A stretch of 43,267 nt of DNA, taken from a virus. The stretch spans positions 1 through 43,267 of IMG/VR virus record IMGVR_UViG_3300012271_000020; one strand, written 5' to 3'. Below are positions 21,779-31,500 of the stretch, piece after piece (within the stretch, counting starts at the first letter, position 1; every line of letters begins with the position of its first letter). The notes beneath the pieces are model-generated. The model was not told where the DNA came from, searched no databases, and saw only the letters and a program-made list of their open reading frames with translations. The translations under genes and the position numbers were made by a program.

Positions 21779-22558
21779 ATGTGTATCATTGCCTCAGTAC
21801 CAGGGCCTAACGGACCCATCCTGTTGAAGAACAGGGACCGGAATTATGATGTAAATCTGAAGCTGACGACACGCAATGGTACTCTGGTTCTATTGGACAC
21901 GCTGACCTACTGGCTAGAAGGGTGTAACGAGCAAGGCATTTGCATCGTAAATTCCGCTTTGATGGTGGGCAGGGACGAAAAAGAGAAGAAAAAGTCCAAA
22001 GAAGGGGCTAAATCCCGCGATGGCATCAGGATTCTCCGCGCGCTCATGTGTGACGGTATAGAAGCCTGTCTTGACTCCCTCTTGGGATACAATAAAGGGA
22101 TCAAGGGACACACGTTCATAGCAACCAAAGACCGTCTTTGGTGCCTGGAAACAACCTCCAAACACGAGCCTATCCTTAAGGAGCTTGACCCCAACAAGCT
22201 TCACGTCCGCACTAACCACGGTGTGTACCACGCCGACGCAGGATATGAAGAGGGTGAGGACAGGAAATCCTCTCTCATCCGTCTTGAGACCGCGAAGTCC
22301 GTCTTGAAAAATTGCGAGACGCCTGAAGATGTTCTGAACGCTATCAACCGCAGGTTCTTGGAAAAAGAAAGCCCTTACAACATGGTAAGGGCTACGGATA
22401 AAATGCGTACCAGTTCACAACTCGTGATGGAACCTGGGACAAGCAAGGTTTGCATCAACTTGATCGGTCAATTCACTGAGGAGTTCTCGGACACTCGAAA
22501 AGACACGTCGAGCTTCGAGGTCAAGGTCACGAAAGACCTCAAGCCAGAGAAAGAGTAA
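21779..22558 (+). CDS. Ntn-hydrolase, peptidase C45 / choloylglycine hydrolase-like
   Basis: This 259-residue protein begins MCIIASVPG. Removal of Met would expose Cys2 as the catalytic N-terminal nucleophile, the hallmark of this Ntn-hydrolase group. The KNRDRNYD segment near residues 17-24 carries the expected Arg and Asp. EGCNEQGICIVNSAL near 50-64 matches the family's GxNExGL..N segment. Relatives hydrolyse linear amide bonds (bile salts, penicillin V, acyl-homoserine lactones) or transfer acyl groups. The ATG at 21779 has AAGGA 6 nt upstream; the frame could open at a TTG at 21722, but that would bury the nucleophile. It has its own promoter and overlaps the structural gene 22539-23195 by 20 nt tail to tail. 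The substrate is unknown. Confidence 0.8.
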   Translation: MCIIASVPGPNGPILLKNRDRNYDVNLKLTTRNGTLVLLDTLTYWLEGCNEQGICIVNSALMVGRDEKEKKKSKEGAKSRDGIRILRALMCDGIEACLDSLLGYNKGIKGHTFIATKDRLWCLETTSKHEPILKELDPNKLHVRTNHGVYHADAGYEEGEDRKSSLIRLETAKSVLKNCETPEDVLNAINRRFLEKESPYNMVRATDKMRTSSQLVMEPGTSKVCINLIGQFTEEFSDTRKDTSSFEVKVTKDLKPEKE

Positions 22559-23195
22559 GGTCTCCGGCACGAAACGTGAACGTATCTCCCGCCGCTACTG
22601 TCCTCACAGTAGTCAACGCTGCGTGGTAGAGGAGGTTTCCTCCCACAGAAGCGTCAAGGATTGCAGCGTGGGTCACCACCCCAAATCCCCCCGTTGCAGG
22701 CCCAAACACCACATCCGATACATTAGACGAAGCGCCCGCCGCTACAGCCGCAAGAGGTACAACTCGACGGCTGTACGTGGCGTCTGCAACTTCTGTGCCT
22801 GAAAGATCGTCTCCCACCACAGTTGTGAACAGTGCAGCGTACACCTCCTGTGCGGTAGACAGGACACCTGTAGCTGTGGCAGACACGGAAAGCCTCAAAC
22901 CAACGTAGGACGCGTCCTGATCGATTCTAAGGGTTTCCACCCCGTCAACGTCTTGAAGACGCGTAGTCGTCAAATCCGGGGCACCTACAAGCGCGGTAGC
23001 TAAACCATCAAGGATCTCAACGTCCGTGTTGCCTACAACAGCAGGATACGCGTAGTCGACCTCATTGATACGAATCGTGTATGTCGCCGTGTCGTCTACG
23101 GTCGTCACCCGAATCAAGGTGGGAACCTGATAGGAGCCCTGTCCCAGAGCTACCTCCAGTAGACGTGACTCCAAAAAGTCTGATAAGGCTGCCAT
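22539..23195 (-). CDS. Tail fibre/virion protein
   Basis: This 218-residue protein has two parts. Residues 25-90 form a small beta unit (TYTIRINEVDYAYPAVVGNT) of a sort common in phage structural proteins. Residues about 115-218 resemble a widespread phage tail-fibre domain with AALFTT, YSRRVVPL, FGVVTHAAILD, GGNLLYHAAL and FRAGDLTLSL segments. It is probably part of the fibre or baseplate periphery. The ATG at 23195 has AAGGA 7 nt upstream. It is the last gene of the long virion run and overlaps the convergent hydrolase gene by 20 nt. Confidence 0.75.
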   Translation of the reverse strand: MAALSDFLESRLLEVALGQGSYQVPTLIRVTTVDDTATYTIRINEVDYAYPAVVGNTDVEILDGLATALVGAPDLTTTRLQDVDGVETLRIDQDASYVGLRLSVSATATGVLSTAQEVYAALFTTVVGDDLSGTEVADATYSRRVVPLAAVAAGASSNVSDVVFGPATGGFGVVTHAAILDASVGGNLLYHAALTTVRTVAAGDTFTFRAGDLTLSLA

Positions 23196-23198
23196 AGG

Positions 23199-23375
23199 TC
23201 AATCCTTTTCCAAGCGGGTCAGTGTAGATAGGGCCTGCCTGAGTTGCCCGCGTAGCTCTTCCCTCACCTCTTCGGATGAGTTCGTCATGCGGTCTCTTAG
23301 TAAGGCTACCTTGAGCTTCAGACCTTTGACGCGCTGCGTCAAAGGAAGGTCGTCAGTGGTAATGATATGAATCAT
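23199..23375 (-). CDS. Small helical protein, 58 aa
   Basis: This short gene fills the gap between two virion genes. Its 58-residue product is all-helical and charged (VKGLKLKVALLRDRMTNSS near residues 16-34, then a second helix with EEVREELRGQL), possibly a short coiled-coil hairpin. The ATG at 23375 has GAGGA 6 nt upstream, as good as any in the run. Its stop lies 3 nt before the next ATG. The codon phase and fit in the operon make it a real gene. It may be a small chaperone or assembly factor for a neighbouring fibre protein, but that is a guess. Confidence 0.75.
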   Translation of the reverse strand: MIHIITTDDLPLTQRVKGLKLKVALLRDRMTNSSEEVREELRGQLRQALSTLTRLEKD

Positions 23376-23384
23376 GTGTTATCC

Positions 23385-26300
23385 TCAAGGGCAAATGATG
23401 GGGGTGACGTTCTCGGCGGGGACTGACCCACGGTTCACCGCGAAGCCAACAGAAGAGGGCTCCCTGGACTCGCCTCTAAGAGGACGGCCTTGAATCCTGT
23501 ACCTGTCCGCAGCCGAGTAACCTTCGCCGGTACCTGCAACCTGCAACTGAATCACAGGCTGTATGGTCTCACGTGTCTGGTCAGTTGATCCGGTCAAAGG
23601 CTCAAGAGACGCCTCAACGCCGAACGCTGAACCTGTGAGGATGAGCATCTGTAGCTCACCCCCATAGTTGAACTCCAATTCGTTGGAGGTCACGACTTCT
23701 TTTGCAGTGCGTACTAGCATGGCGAGGCCAAACGTGGCGCCCCCGTGAATCTGGTAGCGCTTGCGGAACGTGTCCACCAACTCATTCGTAAGAGTGGTGA
23801 GTTCAAGAGACGTGATCGCACCCTGGCGATTGAGTTCAGTCAACCGCGTGTATTCAGTCGCGAACCCGCGCAAGAAGGGGTAGTCTTTGTAGAGACGATC
23901 AGTCCCCAGCAAGACGGCTCCTCCAGGGTTGGCCCCGCTGGCCGCTGTCACGACACCTCCGCGATACGTACGGTACAGGTCTGGCGTACCCGAGAACGAA
24001 ATGCTCCCCGAGTTTCCTCCCGACGTACCATCCGAAAGCAGTAGAACTCCCTCGCCAAAGGGCTTTGACAGAGCGACGTTATCACGGTAGTCACCTATAT
24101 AGCCTTCATCCGTCATGGGTGCGTGCATCTTGAAGCGCGTCTGCTCGCCATAGAACCCCTCTCCAATGAAGAGGTGGTCCGAGGCAAGGATTCCCGCAGG
24201 AAGACGTTCCGTCATACCGTTGAGCACATCCGAGACAGGGGATTGGGTAGCGGCTCCGGGCTCAAGAGCACGGGTCTTCGCAGAACGAACCTCCGAAGGC
24301 AGGTTGAACGGGAAGCCTTCCTGGGAAACGTAACCCACATCGGTGTATGACCCTGGAACAAAGCTACCCGATACGCGACCCGTACCAATCGAGGTAAGGA
24401 ACGGCAGTGAGGCCAGAACCTCCAGCTTGGCAGGGTTCTCAATACGAGCCTCGCGAGCGTCAAGAGGGACGGCAAGGTTAGCCAACACCGACTGACGGTC
24501 CGCCTGTCCCTTGGGCGTGTAGTCCCCAAAGGAAATCGAAGCAGCATCCGAAGTGGATACGGGCATGGTCCCGTTCACGTTACCCTGGTAGGGAACGCGA
24601 GTAGAGACGTTGAAGAAGGTGTCTACCTGTGCGGCAGGACCGTTCAACAGCATGGGGGTAACCCCATCGTTGGTAGAGGTTCCGGCAATCGTGTGGAACT
24701 GCACCTTGTCTGCAAGCCAATCATTGAACATGAACCCACCGAACTCGAAGACAAGCCCTGCAATGGAGAGGTCCGTGTTGAGGATGTCCAGATCAATGGC
24801 ATCCTCGGGGATCACAAACGTGTTGTTCTCCGTGATGATAAGGGACCTTCTCAAGACATCAAGCCTCAAGAGGTTCTGGCCAGCATAAGCAACCTTCTTG
24901 ACGCGGTAGTTTGAACCCACCGTGTACTCGCTCCCATTGGAATAGTAACTCTCACGGTTGTAGATTCCGAAGAGACGTGCTATACCGAAGTTGGGAGGAA
25001 GCTCAATACCTCTCACACCGCCACGGTCATACAGGCGACACACGAGAGCGTTCTCGGCGGGGCCTCCGATACCGACGGTGGACAGGCTAGTGTACGTGTT
25101 GTAGGCGGCGGGAAGTGCCGTGTTGACGGGATCGAACACGCCAACGATTCTGTTATTCGTCAAGTTGATGTTGACTCGCGAGCTTCCCTGTAGTACAGGC
25201 AGTACAAAGTTGAGGCCCGAGGGTACGATTCCTCCTGTCCCCTGAATCAAAGGCAGATCGATTCGACCCGCTGGAGGCAAGACCTCCGAGGGGATAAAGA
25301 CGCAAGCGTCGCCGTCTCCAAGCTGAAAATCAAGGCCCGTTGAGGTGCCTGGAGAAGCGTAAGAAGATACGCCGTCAATGGCATCGTCAATAATGTCGGC
25401 ATTCAGGTAGAAGTCCGCTTCACGAAGGGGCTGGAAGAGCAAGGTCTTCGAGCCCTTGTCTACGTAGGACTCCGCCCACGTATCCTCAATGCTGGTGCGA
25501 GCGTCATTGCCTCGGAAGCGAGGCGCTGAACGATCGTGAGGGAACGAAGCCATAGGGGCTGTGGGGTAGAGCTTCACAGTCTCCACAACCGACGAAGCCT
25601 TGTTGGCGAAGGTGTTCTCGCGTACATACGCGGTCGACCCGCCCGGCTCAAGGCGTGTGTACAAGGGGATCTCTGGTACGCGTCCAAGACCCTGGTTAGG
25701 GTGGTACAGGACATCGAAGTTCAGGTACAGGGCCTTCTCAAAGAAGGTCTGAGGTCCCAGGACGATGATCACGTCCTCGTCATTCTCCGTACACGCTTCG
25801 AGCCTGATGCGCCATGTGCATGTTCGAGTCGACGCGGCACCAAAAGCGGCCACGGCTCCTGTAGAGTCTTGAAGCTGTAGCCCGGTCCCTCCGTCGTCTC
25901 CAACAATCTTGAACGCGCCCTTGAATGGCAACGAGAACAGATCGTCTTCAATCACGATGTAAGCACCCAGGTCCGTCAAGTATTCAGACAGGGGGGCTCC
26001 TGTAGGACCGGCAGCGCTGAAGTTGACCGTGGCGGCGCCAGCCGTTACGATATCAATCTGGTCACCGCTGAACGTGATGTCCGCTCCGATACCAAGCTGG
26101 TAGAGGCTGCTGATCCCCTCGGGAACTTGCCCCAGGACCACAAGACCTCTCCCAGCACCGGCACCGATACCTCCATCGGAGTACGTAAGCGTGTCACGGG
26201 TTCCGAAAGATACCTCGACAGGGTTATGCGCCATGCCTGCATACTCAAGAGGATGCACAAAGCGTACCTTCTGATCGTCGGCTGTCTTGAATGAATTCTG

Positions 26301-27917
26301 TAGCGGAGACAGGTTCAGACGAAGGTTGTCACCCTCTTCCCAGGCTGCGGGGAGGGAGTTGGTCCTGTAGACGCTTGAACTCGCAGGGTTGAACGCGTAA
26401 CTTGAAGACGTAATCGCCCCGGTGTCTTGAGGGACAATAGCGAGGTTGTTAGGCTGCAAGACGCTCGCATCCGAGAAGACCTTACGGAACCCGTCTGGGC
26501 CATCGCGCTCAATGGCGTAGTTTGCGGGAGGCGCGCTCTGTGAGAAGTAATCCACCTGGAAGTGTCGAGTTCCCTTGACGTCTCCAGTTGATATCTTCCA
26601 TTGAGTGCGCAACTCACCCTTCAAGAGCTTGAGTAGGTTCTGCTCCAGTAGCCCGTCGTGGTCGAATCCGGTCAGGTTGACAGCGTGTCGAAGATCATAG
26701 ACATCCGCCTCGACGATCTGGTCCGAGTAAAGAGAAAGGGGGTGGCCCGTAACGTGCAAGACAGACGTAGCCATTTCATGACGAGAGGCGTGAGTCCCCT
26801 TCGCTCCTCTTCCCGAAGCGCTCACCGTGATCGTGGTGCCGATCCAAGAGTCATACAAGATGACCTCTCTTCCGATTTGAATCTGCCCGCTGGTCTCGGG
26901 GAACGTCGTGTTCGTGCGTGACGCGCTCACTGCAAGAGAAAGGTCCGTAGCGTCCACGTCAGCGGTCAGAGTCACATCTGCGAGCATACTGGCCTGTGAC
27001 CTGTCTGTAACGGCAGGGGCGCGATTTACGGCCCCGCTCTGTTGGGATACGTCCCATGCTTCGGAGCTACGGCGGAACACAAGACACATTGGGATGGCGT
27101 AGACGTACCCATCGACCGTGTTCAAGTCGCTCTGCGTCAAGACATTCGTACCGTCGGGAGAGACGGTGTTTGCCACGCCCGCGCGCCACAACCCAGGGTC
27201 GCCCAGTTCCTCGCCCATGTTGGCGTACTGGTAAGACGCGCTGACGTTGGCAGTCGGGTCACTCAAAGGACCTTGAGCCCTGATCGCAGGGTTGAAGCCG
27301 TAAGGGAACCCCTCGGGATTGACCGCATCTACAACGCGAATTCGGTACTGTAGCTGGTGTCGCTCAGACGTTTCGAGGCCGTATCGAGGGTCAAGGATTT
27401 GATTGACGAGGTTCGTCCCACCAAACTCGACGTTACCAAAGCGGTAAATCTGGTCTTCTGCGGGCTTATTGACCGAGCCGTCAGGCGAAAGCTGGGACGT
27501 CCACACTTCGAGGAAGACGAAGTTGACATCCGTTGAGGAGGTCGACGCCAGGGGTGGAGAGAGCTTGATCGCGTTCCTTAGATCCGTAGACAGGGTACCT
27601 GCAACAGGAACAACCCACCCGTTGACCAGGGCCGTGGGAAGGTCGTTCACCGTCTCAACATCCGAACGTCCAAGCCAAAACAAATTCGACGCCAGGGGGT
27701 TGAATTCGTAATCGCTCATGGGATCGTAAGCATTCATCACCCACCCAGACGGGATATTAGCGCGCAGCAAATCGCGGCGCGCCTCTTCCATTACGTCGTG
27801 GAGAAGGTTGAATTCTTCGGCAATAGGAGGCGTGCGCGCTTGAAAGATGACACTTGTGAAGGCGCGATCTTTGCCGTTGAGGTGGCGTCCAACGCCTGTG
27901 CCAAAAATACTGCTCAT
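23385..27917 (-). CDS. Large virion appendage protein, 1510 aa
   Basis: This is the largest product in the window, beta-rich throughout, with no enzyme motif seen. Its first 330 residues form a module shared with the 871-residue protein (34676-37291): VNGWVVPV near 98-105, FVFLEVW near 133-139, ET-R-Q-QYRIR near 183-193, GLWRAG, and VDGYVYAIP followed by VFRRSS near 285. The rest consists of repeated beta-sandwich-like stretches. The gene lies amid fibre and spike genes, so a baseplate or tail-fibre protein is likely. The ATG at 27917 has GAGGA 7 nt upstream. Function is inferred from composition, size and context. Confidence 0.75.
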   Translation of the reverse strand: MSSIFGTGVGRHLNGKDRAFTSVIFQARTPPIAEEFNLLHDVMEEARRDLLRANIPSGWVMNAYDPMSDYEFNPLASNLFWLGRSDVETVNDLPTALVNGWVVPVAGTLSTDLRNAIKLSPPLASTSSTDVNFVFLEVWTSQLSPDGSVNKPAEDQIYRFGNVEFGGTNLVNQILDPRYGLETSERHQLQYRIRVVDAVNPEGFPYGFNPAIRAQGPLSDPTANVSASYQYANMGEELGDPGLWRAGVANTVSPDGTNVLTQSDLNTVDGYVYAIPMCLVFRRSSEAWDVSQQSGAVNRAPAVTDRSQASMLADVTLTADVDATDLSLAVSASRTNTTFPETSGQIQIGREVILYDSWIGTTITVSASGRGAKGTHASRHEMATSVLHVTGHPLSLYSDQIVEADVYDLRHAVNLTGFDHDGLLEQNLLKLLKGELRTQWKISTGDVKGTRHFQVDYFSQSAPPANYAIERDGPDGFRKVFSDASVLQPNNLAIVPQDTGAITSSSYAFNPASSSVYRTNSLPAAWEEGDNLRLNLSPLQNSFKTADDQKVRFVHPLEYAGMAHNPVEVSFGTRDTLTYSDGGIGAGAGRGLVVLGQVPEGISSLYQLGIGADITFSGDQIDIVTAGAATVNFSAAGPTGAPLSEYLTDLGAYIVIEDDLFSLPFKGAFKIVGDDGGTGLQLQDSTGAVAAFGAASTRTCTWRIRLEACTENDEDVIIVLGPQTFFEKALYLNFDVLYHPNQGLGRVPEIPLYTRLEPGGSTAYVRENTFANKASSVVETVKLYPTAPMASFPHDRSAPRFRGNDARTSIEDTWAESYVDKGSKTLLFQPLREADFYLNADIIDDAIDGVSSYASPGTSTGLDFQLGDGDACVFIPSEVLPPAGRIDLPLIQGTGGIVPSGLNFVLPVLQGSSRVNINLTNNRIVGVFDPVNTALPAAYNTYTSLSTVGIGGPAENALVCRLYDRGGVRGIELPPNFGIARLFGIYNRESYYSNGSEYTVGSNYRVKKVAYAGQNLLRLDVLRRSLIITENNTFVIPEDAIDLDILNTDLSIAGLVFEFGGFMFNDWLADKVQFHTIAGTSTNDGVTPMLLNGPAAQVDTFFNVSTRVPYQGNVNGTMPVSTSDAASISFGDYTPKGQADRQSVLANLAVPLDAREARIENPAKLEVLASLPFLTSIGTGRVSGSFVPGSYTDVGYVSQEGFPFNLPSEVRSAKTRALEPGAATQSPVSDVLNGMTERLPAGILASDHLFIGEGFYGEQTRFKMHAPMTDEGYIGDYRDNVALSKPFGEGVLLLSDGTSGGNSGSISFSGTPDLYRTYRGGVVTAASGANPGGAVLLGTDRLYKDYPFLRGFATEYTRLTELNRQGAITSLELTTLTNELVDTFRKRYQIHGGATFGLAMLVRTAKEVVTSNELEFNYGGELQMLILTGSAFGVEASLEPLTGSTDQTRETIQPVIQLQVAGTGEGYSAADRYRIQGRPLRGESREPSSVGFAVNRGSVPAENVTPIICP

Positions 27918-27938
27918 GTCTACGTCCTCGGATTGGGA

Positions 27939-28556
27939 TCAATAAAGTAACGTGAACCCGCCGATGTAGTATCGGCTCGTGTTCAGGGGAGAGGTAAACT
28001 CAAGTCTAACTGAGTCCCCTGACGGTAAGGTTGTGGGTTCGTCATTAAACACGCTTACGAACGGATTACCCGGATCGGTGGAAATAGAAGCCGTGATCAC
28101 ATCGGGAATCGCTTCTTGATGGTACAGAAGGTTGAAGCCTTCATCACCTGTCCGGGTCACCTGATACACGTCCCACAAAAGCTTGAACCTCGAAGCGGGT
28201 CCAGGCAGAACCAGGGCAACGGTTCTGAGTGAAGCGGCGGCCAAAGCAGACCCTCGCACCCAGTAAATACCGCTACCTACAGCAAAGCCCGCCGAATTGG
28301 CCGTGTCCCATACGGAGGCGTCTGTGAGGTCGTCAAATAAAACCGAACTGAACTCGGGATTGTTCGCGAGAATACCCTGTGACTTCTGCCTCAAGAGGTC
28401 TCCGTATTCAAATACGGGTGGGTTGTCGGTGGCGTCTTTTGGGTCGATATCCACGTCCACGGGGACAGAGACGACTCTAAAACCATTGACAGGGACACCG
28501 GCAAGGTCTGTATAAGCAGCCTTGACTTTATTGGACGAATCAACTAGGTAAAACAC
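27939..28556 (-). CDS. Virion-associated beta-rich protein, 205 aa
   Basis: This 205-residue protein is not recognised. Its central part (SGIYWVRGSALAAASLRTVA) and its end (YYIGGFTLLY) are alternating beta strands, suggesting a small beta-sandwich. It begins with GTG at 28556. AGGAG lies 6 nt upstream and no nearby in-frame ATG is better, so the GTG start is supported. The gene is placed between the 1510-residue protein and the beta-helix protein with gaps of 21 and 12 nt, so it is part of the virion run. It may be a connector or receptor-binding head, but the sequence does not show this. Confidence 0.65.
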   Translation of the reverse strand: MFYLVDSSNKVKAAYTDLAGVPVNGFRVVSVPVDVDIDPKDATDNPPVFEYGDLLRQKSQGILANNPEFSSVLFDDLTDASVWDTANSAGFAVGSGIYWVRGSALAAASLRTVALVLPGPASRFKLLWDVYQVTRTGDEGFNLLYHQEAIPDVITASISTDPGNPFVSVFNDEPTTLPSGDSVRLEFTSPLNTSRYYIGGFTLLY

Positions 28557-28568
28557 TACGGTCTCCTT

Positions 28569-31500
28569 TCACTGGGTGAAGCCATTATTGGTCTCTCTAA
28601 GCGTAATAGATCCCGCCAGATTAAAGAACTCCGTCGCACCGCCCGAGAACCCACGTGCATGGTTGAATGAGATAGTCACATCCCCGAAGTTATCGGCGTC
28701 TACGCTGTTGGTCCCAATAGAACAGTTCTCGGTACCTGAAACGGAATACTTATCGAACACGTTATGGCTAATATATACGTTGGCTACATTGTCAGCGCTC
28801 GCCGTACCGAAATCCGCATTAAGCAGAATACCACGAGTCGTCACGGTGCTATCTGTGGTATTCACGAAGCGGTTGTTGCTGATGACCGTGCTCTTGCCTG
28901 CCTCATTAGCCTTGGACACGTAGATGCCTGAACCACTGCTCACCTCCAAGATTCCATTCTCAATCACAATATCGCTGTCCATTGCGTTCTCGCCGCTAAT
29001 CAAGGCACCATTATCTCCTTGAAGACGGATGCCTATCTTGGTCGTGAGTCCTGAACTTACGCTCGTGTTGACAATCTTGAAGTCTCTCAAGCTGACATCC
29101 GAATCCGTGATGTCTACGGTTACGTTCGCGGCACTCGTCAAAGAGAAATCGCTGACGAATACTTGAGTTACTTGGTCTATCGTAAGGGGGGAGTTGGTCG
29201 TTGCGGTGTCGATATAGAAACCGTCAATCAAGAACACACCTTCGGTAGTCTGAGCTGCCAAGCCCAGTTCAAGACGTACAGCTAAGGTCACTTGAGAAAG
29301 TGATACACGCACGTCTGTTACCGAGGATAGAGCCGGTGGCGAGATAGACAAAGCGAACGCGTCTATTTGACTCACGTTGACGTTGACGTTATTCGCCAAA
29401 AGGAATCCCGTAGAGAATCCAGTTGAAGCGAGCCTGTTAAAGTTCAACCCCTGGACGCTTGCATAGCCTTCGTCATTCAGAATGATAAGGAAGATTCCCG
29501 TGGCGTCTGCGTTGCCCAAGTGAGTACAGTTCTCGACAATCAAACGGTCAATAGACCTGATACGAACGTCCCCATCGAATTGACAGTTACGTATCACAAC
29601 TTGACGCTGCAAAGCATCGTTGTCAAACGTCGCACTGTACAAGTTGAAATTAAAGGTTGCCGTACCGTTCAAGACTACGTTATCAAAGATGGCCACGCCG
29701 TTATTTACGGCGTTACCTGCCATAAGAGACACAGCTACCGTTTCCCCTGCGTCAAGATTAAACGTGATATCAGAGAACTCTACGTTAGAGCTAGACCCTG
29801 CGTCAAGGTTCGACCTGAAGATAGGGTCTCCAAACGGCACCGTTTCGGACGGGACGCCAGAAACCGTGACAGTATGTCCATTACCAAGAAACAGCAAGTT
29901 CGCGGGAAGGGTGATAGGGGCACCATCATAGACGGCGGCCTGTACCGGAGCGTAATCATCGGTGTTGGTCTGGATGAGGTCCAGTGTCACATCCTCCAAG
30001 AGTTCAATGACAGGGCGAGAGGAGGCCGTGTGGCCTATCTTCTTCGCAAGCTCCAGGGCTCCTGCCAAGGTAGCTACTCTACCTTCGGCGCCCACGGTGA
30101 TGTTTGTGAGCACCTCTGTCTTAGCCAGGAAGTCACGAACGTCCACCGTGTAATTTAAGGCTGGGCCTGCGTCGACTTGGGCAATGTAGAGAGGTACATC
30201 GTTAACGGTGATGTTGACAAACGGGGTATCATCCCCCGGTAGCTGTTGGACCGTACCCAACGTACCTGCAATGACGTCAAAGTAAACACCGAGACGACGA
30301 TCTGCCGTCAAAGACAAACGAGACTCATCGGCAATACGTACAACGCCCTGTGGGGTAGAGACCGAGCCGGGAGAAAGCGAGATGAAAGCCTGTCCGCCTT
30401 CAATCGAAGTCTCCAGAAGTTCAAACCCTTCCAAGACATACGAAGATGCTACAGGAGTTCCCAGGCGTGAACCGTTGACGCGGATGCCTGCACCATCAAA
30501 GAACAGTTCACGTTCACGCAGTACATAGCGTAGTACGTTTTGTACCTGACGATCATGCCCAAAGCTAAGCTTCAGGTCGTCCGTCACTCCGTCCGTGATG
30601 GGGAATAGGGCCGCATCATCCGTAGTGATCGTGAGACTGCGAGAGGCTTCAAAGACAAATACGTAGTCCGTACCATCCGAGTAATAGGAGAGGTCGTAAT
30701 CTTCACCTCTCACCAAAGTCCCTGGAAGCTGGTTTACGATATCTGCAATGACCTCGGGCATAGAACGTTGCCCGTCTGTAACGGTAATGCCTGTTGCAGG
30801 TGAGCTTGCAGCTACCGCATCTGCCGCATCATCGATCAAGGTAATGCTGAAGTCAATCCCATTTATAGAGCCTGCCAGGATGTCTGCCGGCGCCACTGAG
30901 AAGAACAGGGAGGCTTGTACACGGGCAAGCTGTCTGACTGTACTGACCCTGAAGTCGGGCTTGTTTGAACTTGTCAAGTCACTCCCCGAGTCATTCGAAA
31001 TGTCGGGGATAAAGGTGATCTGTGCGGCGTCGTCGGGGTCTGACCCGCCTCTTCCGTTGTAGGCAATTGCCCCTACCTGAACAACACCATCCTCTTCGGA
31101 CCTCTTCTGGAAGACCGTGAGAGGGCCGCCCTCGTGAGACAAATTGCTCTCAAGGAAGTACAGCGCCTCGTTACGTCCACCGTATTCAATGGGAGGGTCG
31201 GCAACGGCGGTCTCGTTATTGGGGTAGTAGTAGTATTCCCCGAGCCCCGTATTATCATCACCTAGACTTACTTTCCAGCCTGTTCGCCCCGTGACAGGCG
31301 AGTTCTCTTGAGTCGTGGCAGGGATGCGACCGATGCCCGCGCGTGTCCCCCCTCGAATAAGAGCCGACACGGCTACAGGGGGAACCAATCGGTTGTACGC
31401 TGCGAATACGGCATACAAGCGAGGGTAGCCCTGTGGGTCAAGGTAAGAGTTAGGGTTGAGCGTGCTTCCTGTCGCGATAGGGTGGGAGAGGTGGAAGATA

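Noticed and set aside
22510-22545. Hairpin terminator between the Ntn-hydrolase and virion genes
   Set aside because: Only a 5-6 bp repeat (AGGTC/GACCT) without a T-run; too weak to call.
29520-30158. Plus-strand open frame of 212 codons inside the beta-helix gene
   Set aside because: It lies fully antisense to a well-supported virion gene, has no good ribosome binding site and reads like a shadow (many Arg, Val, Cys).
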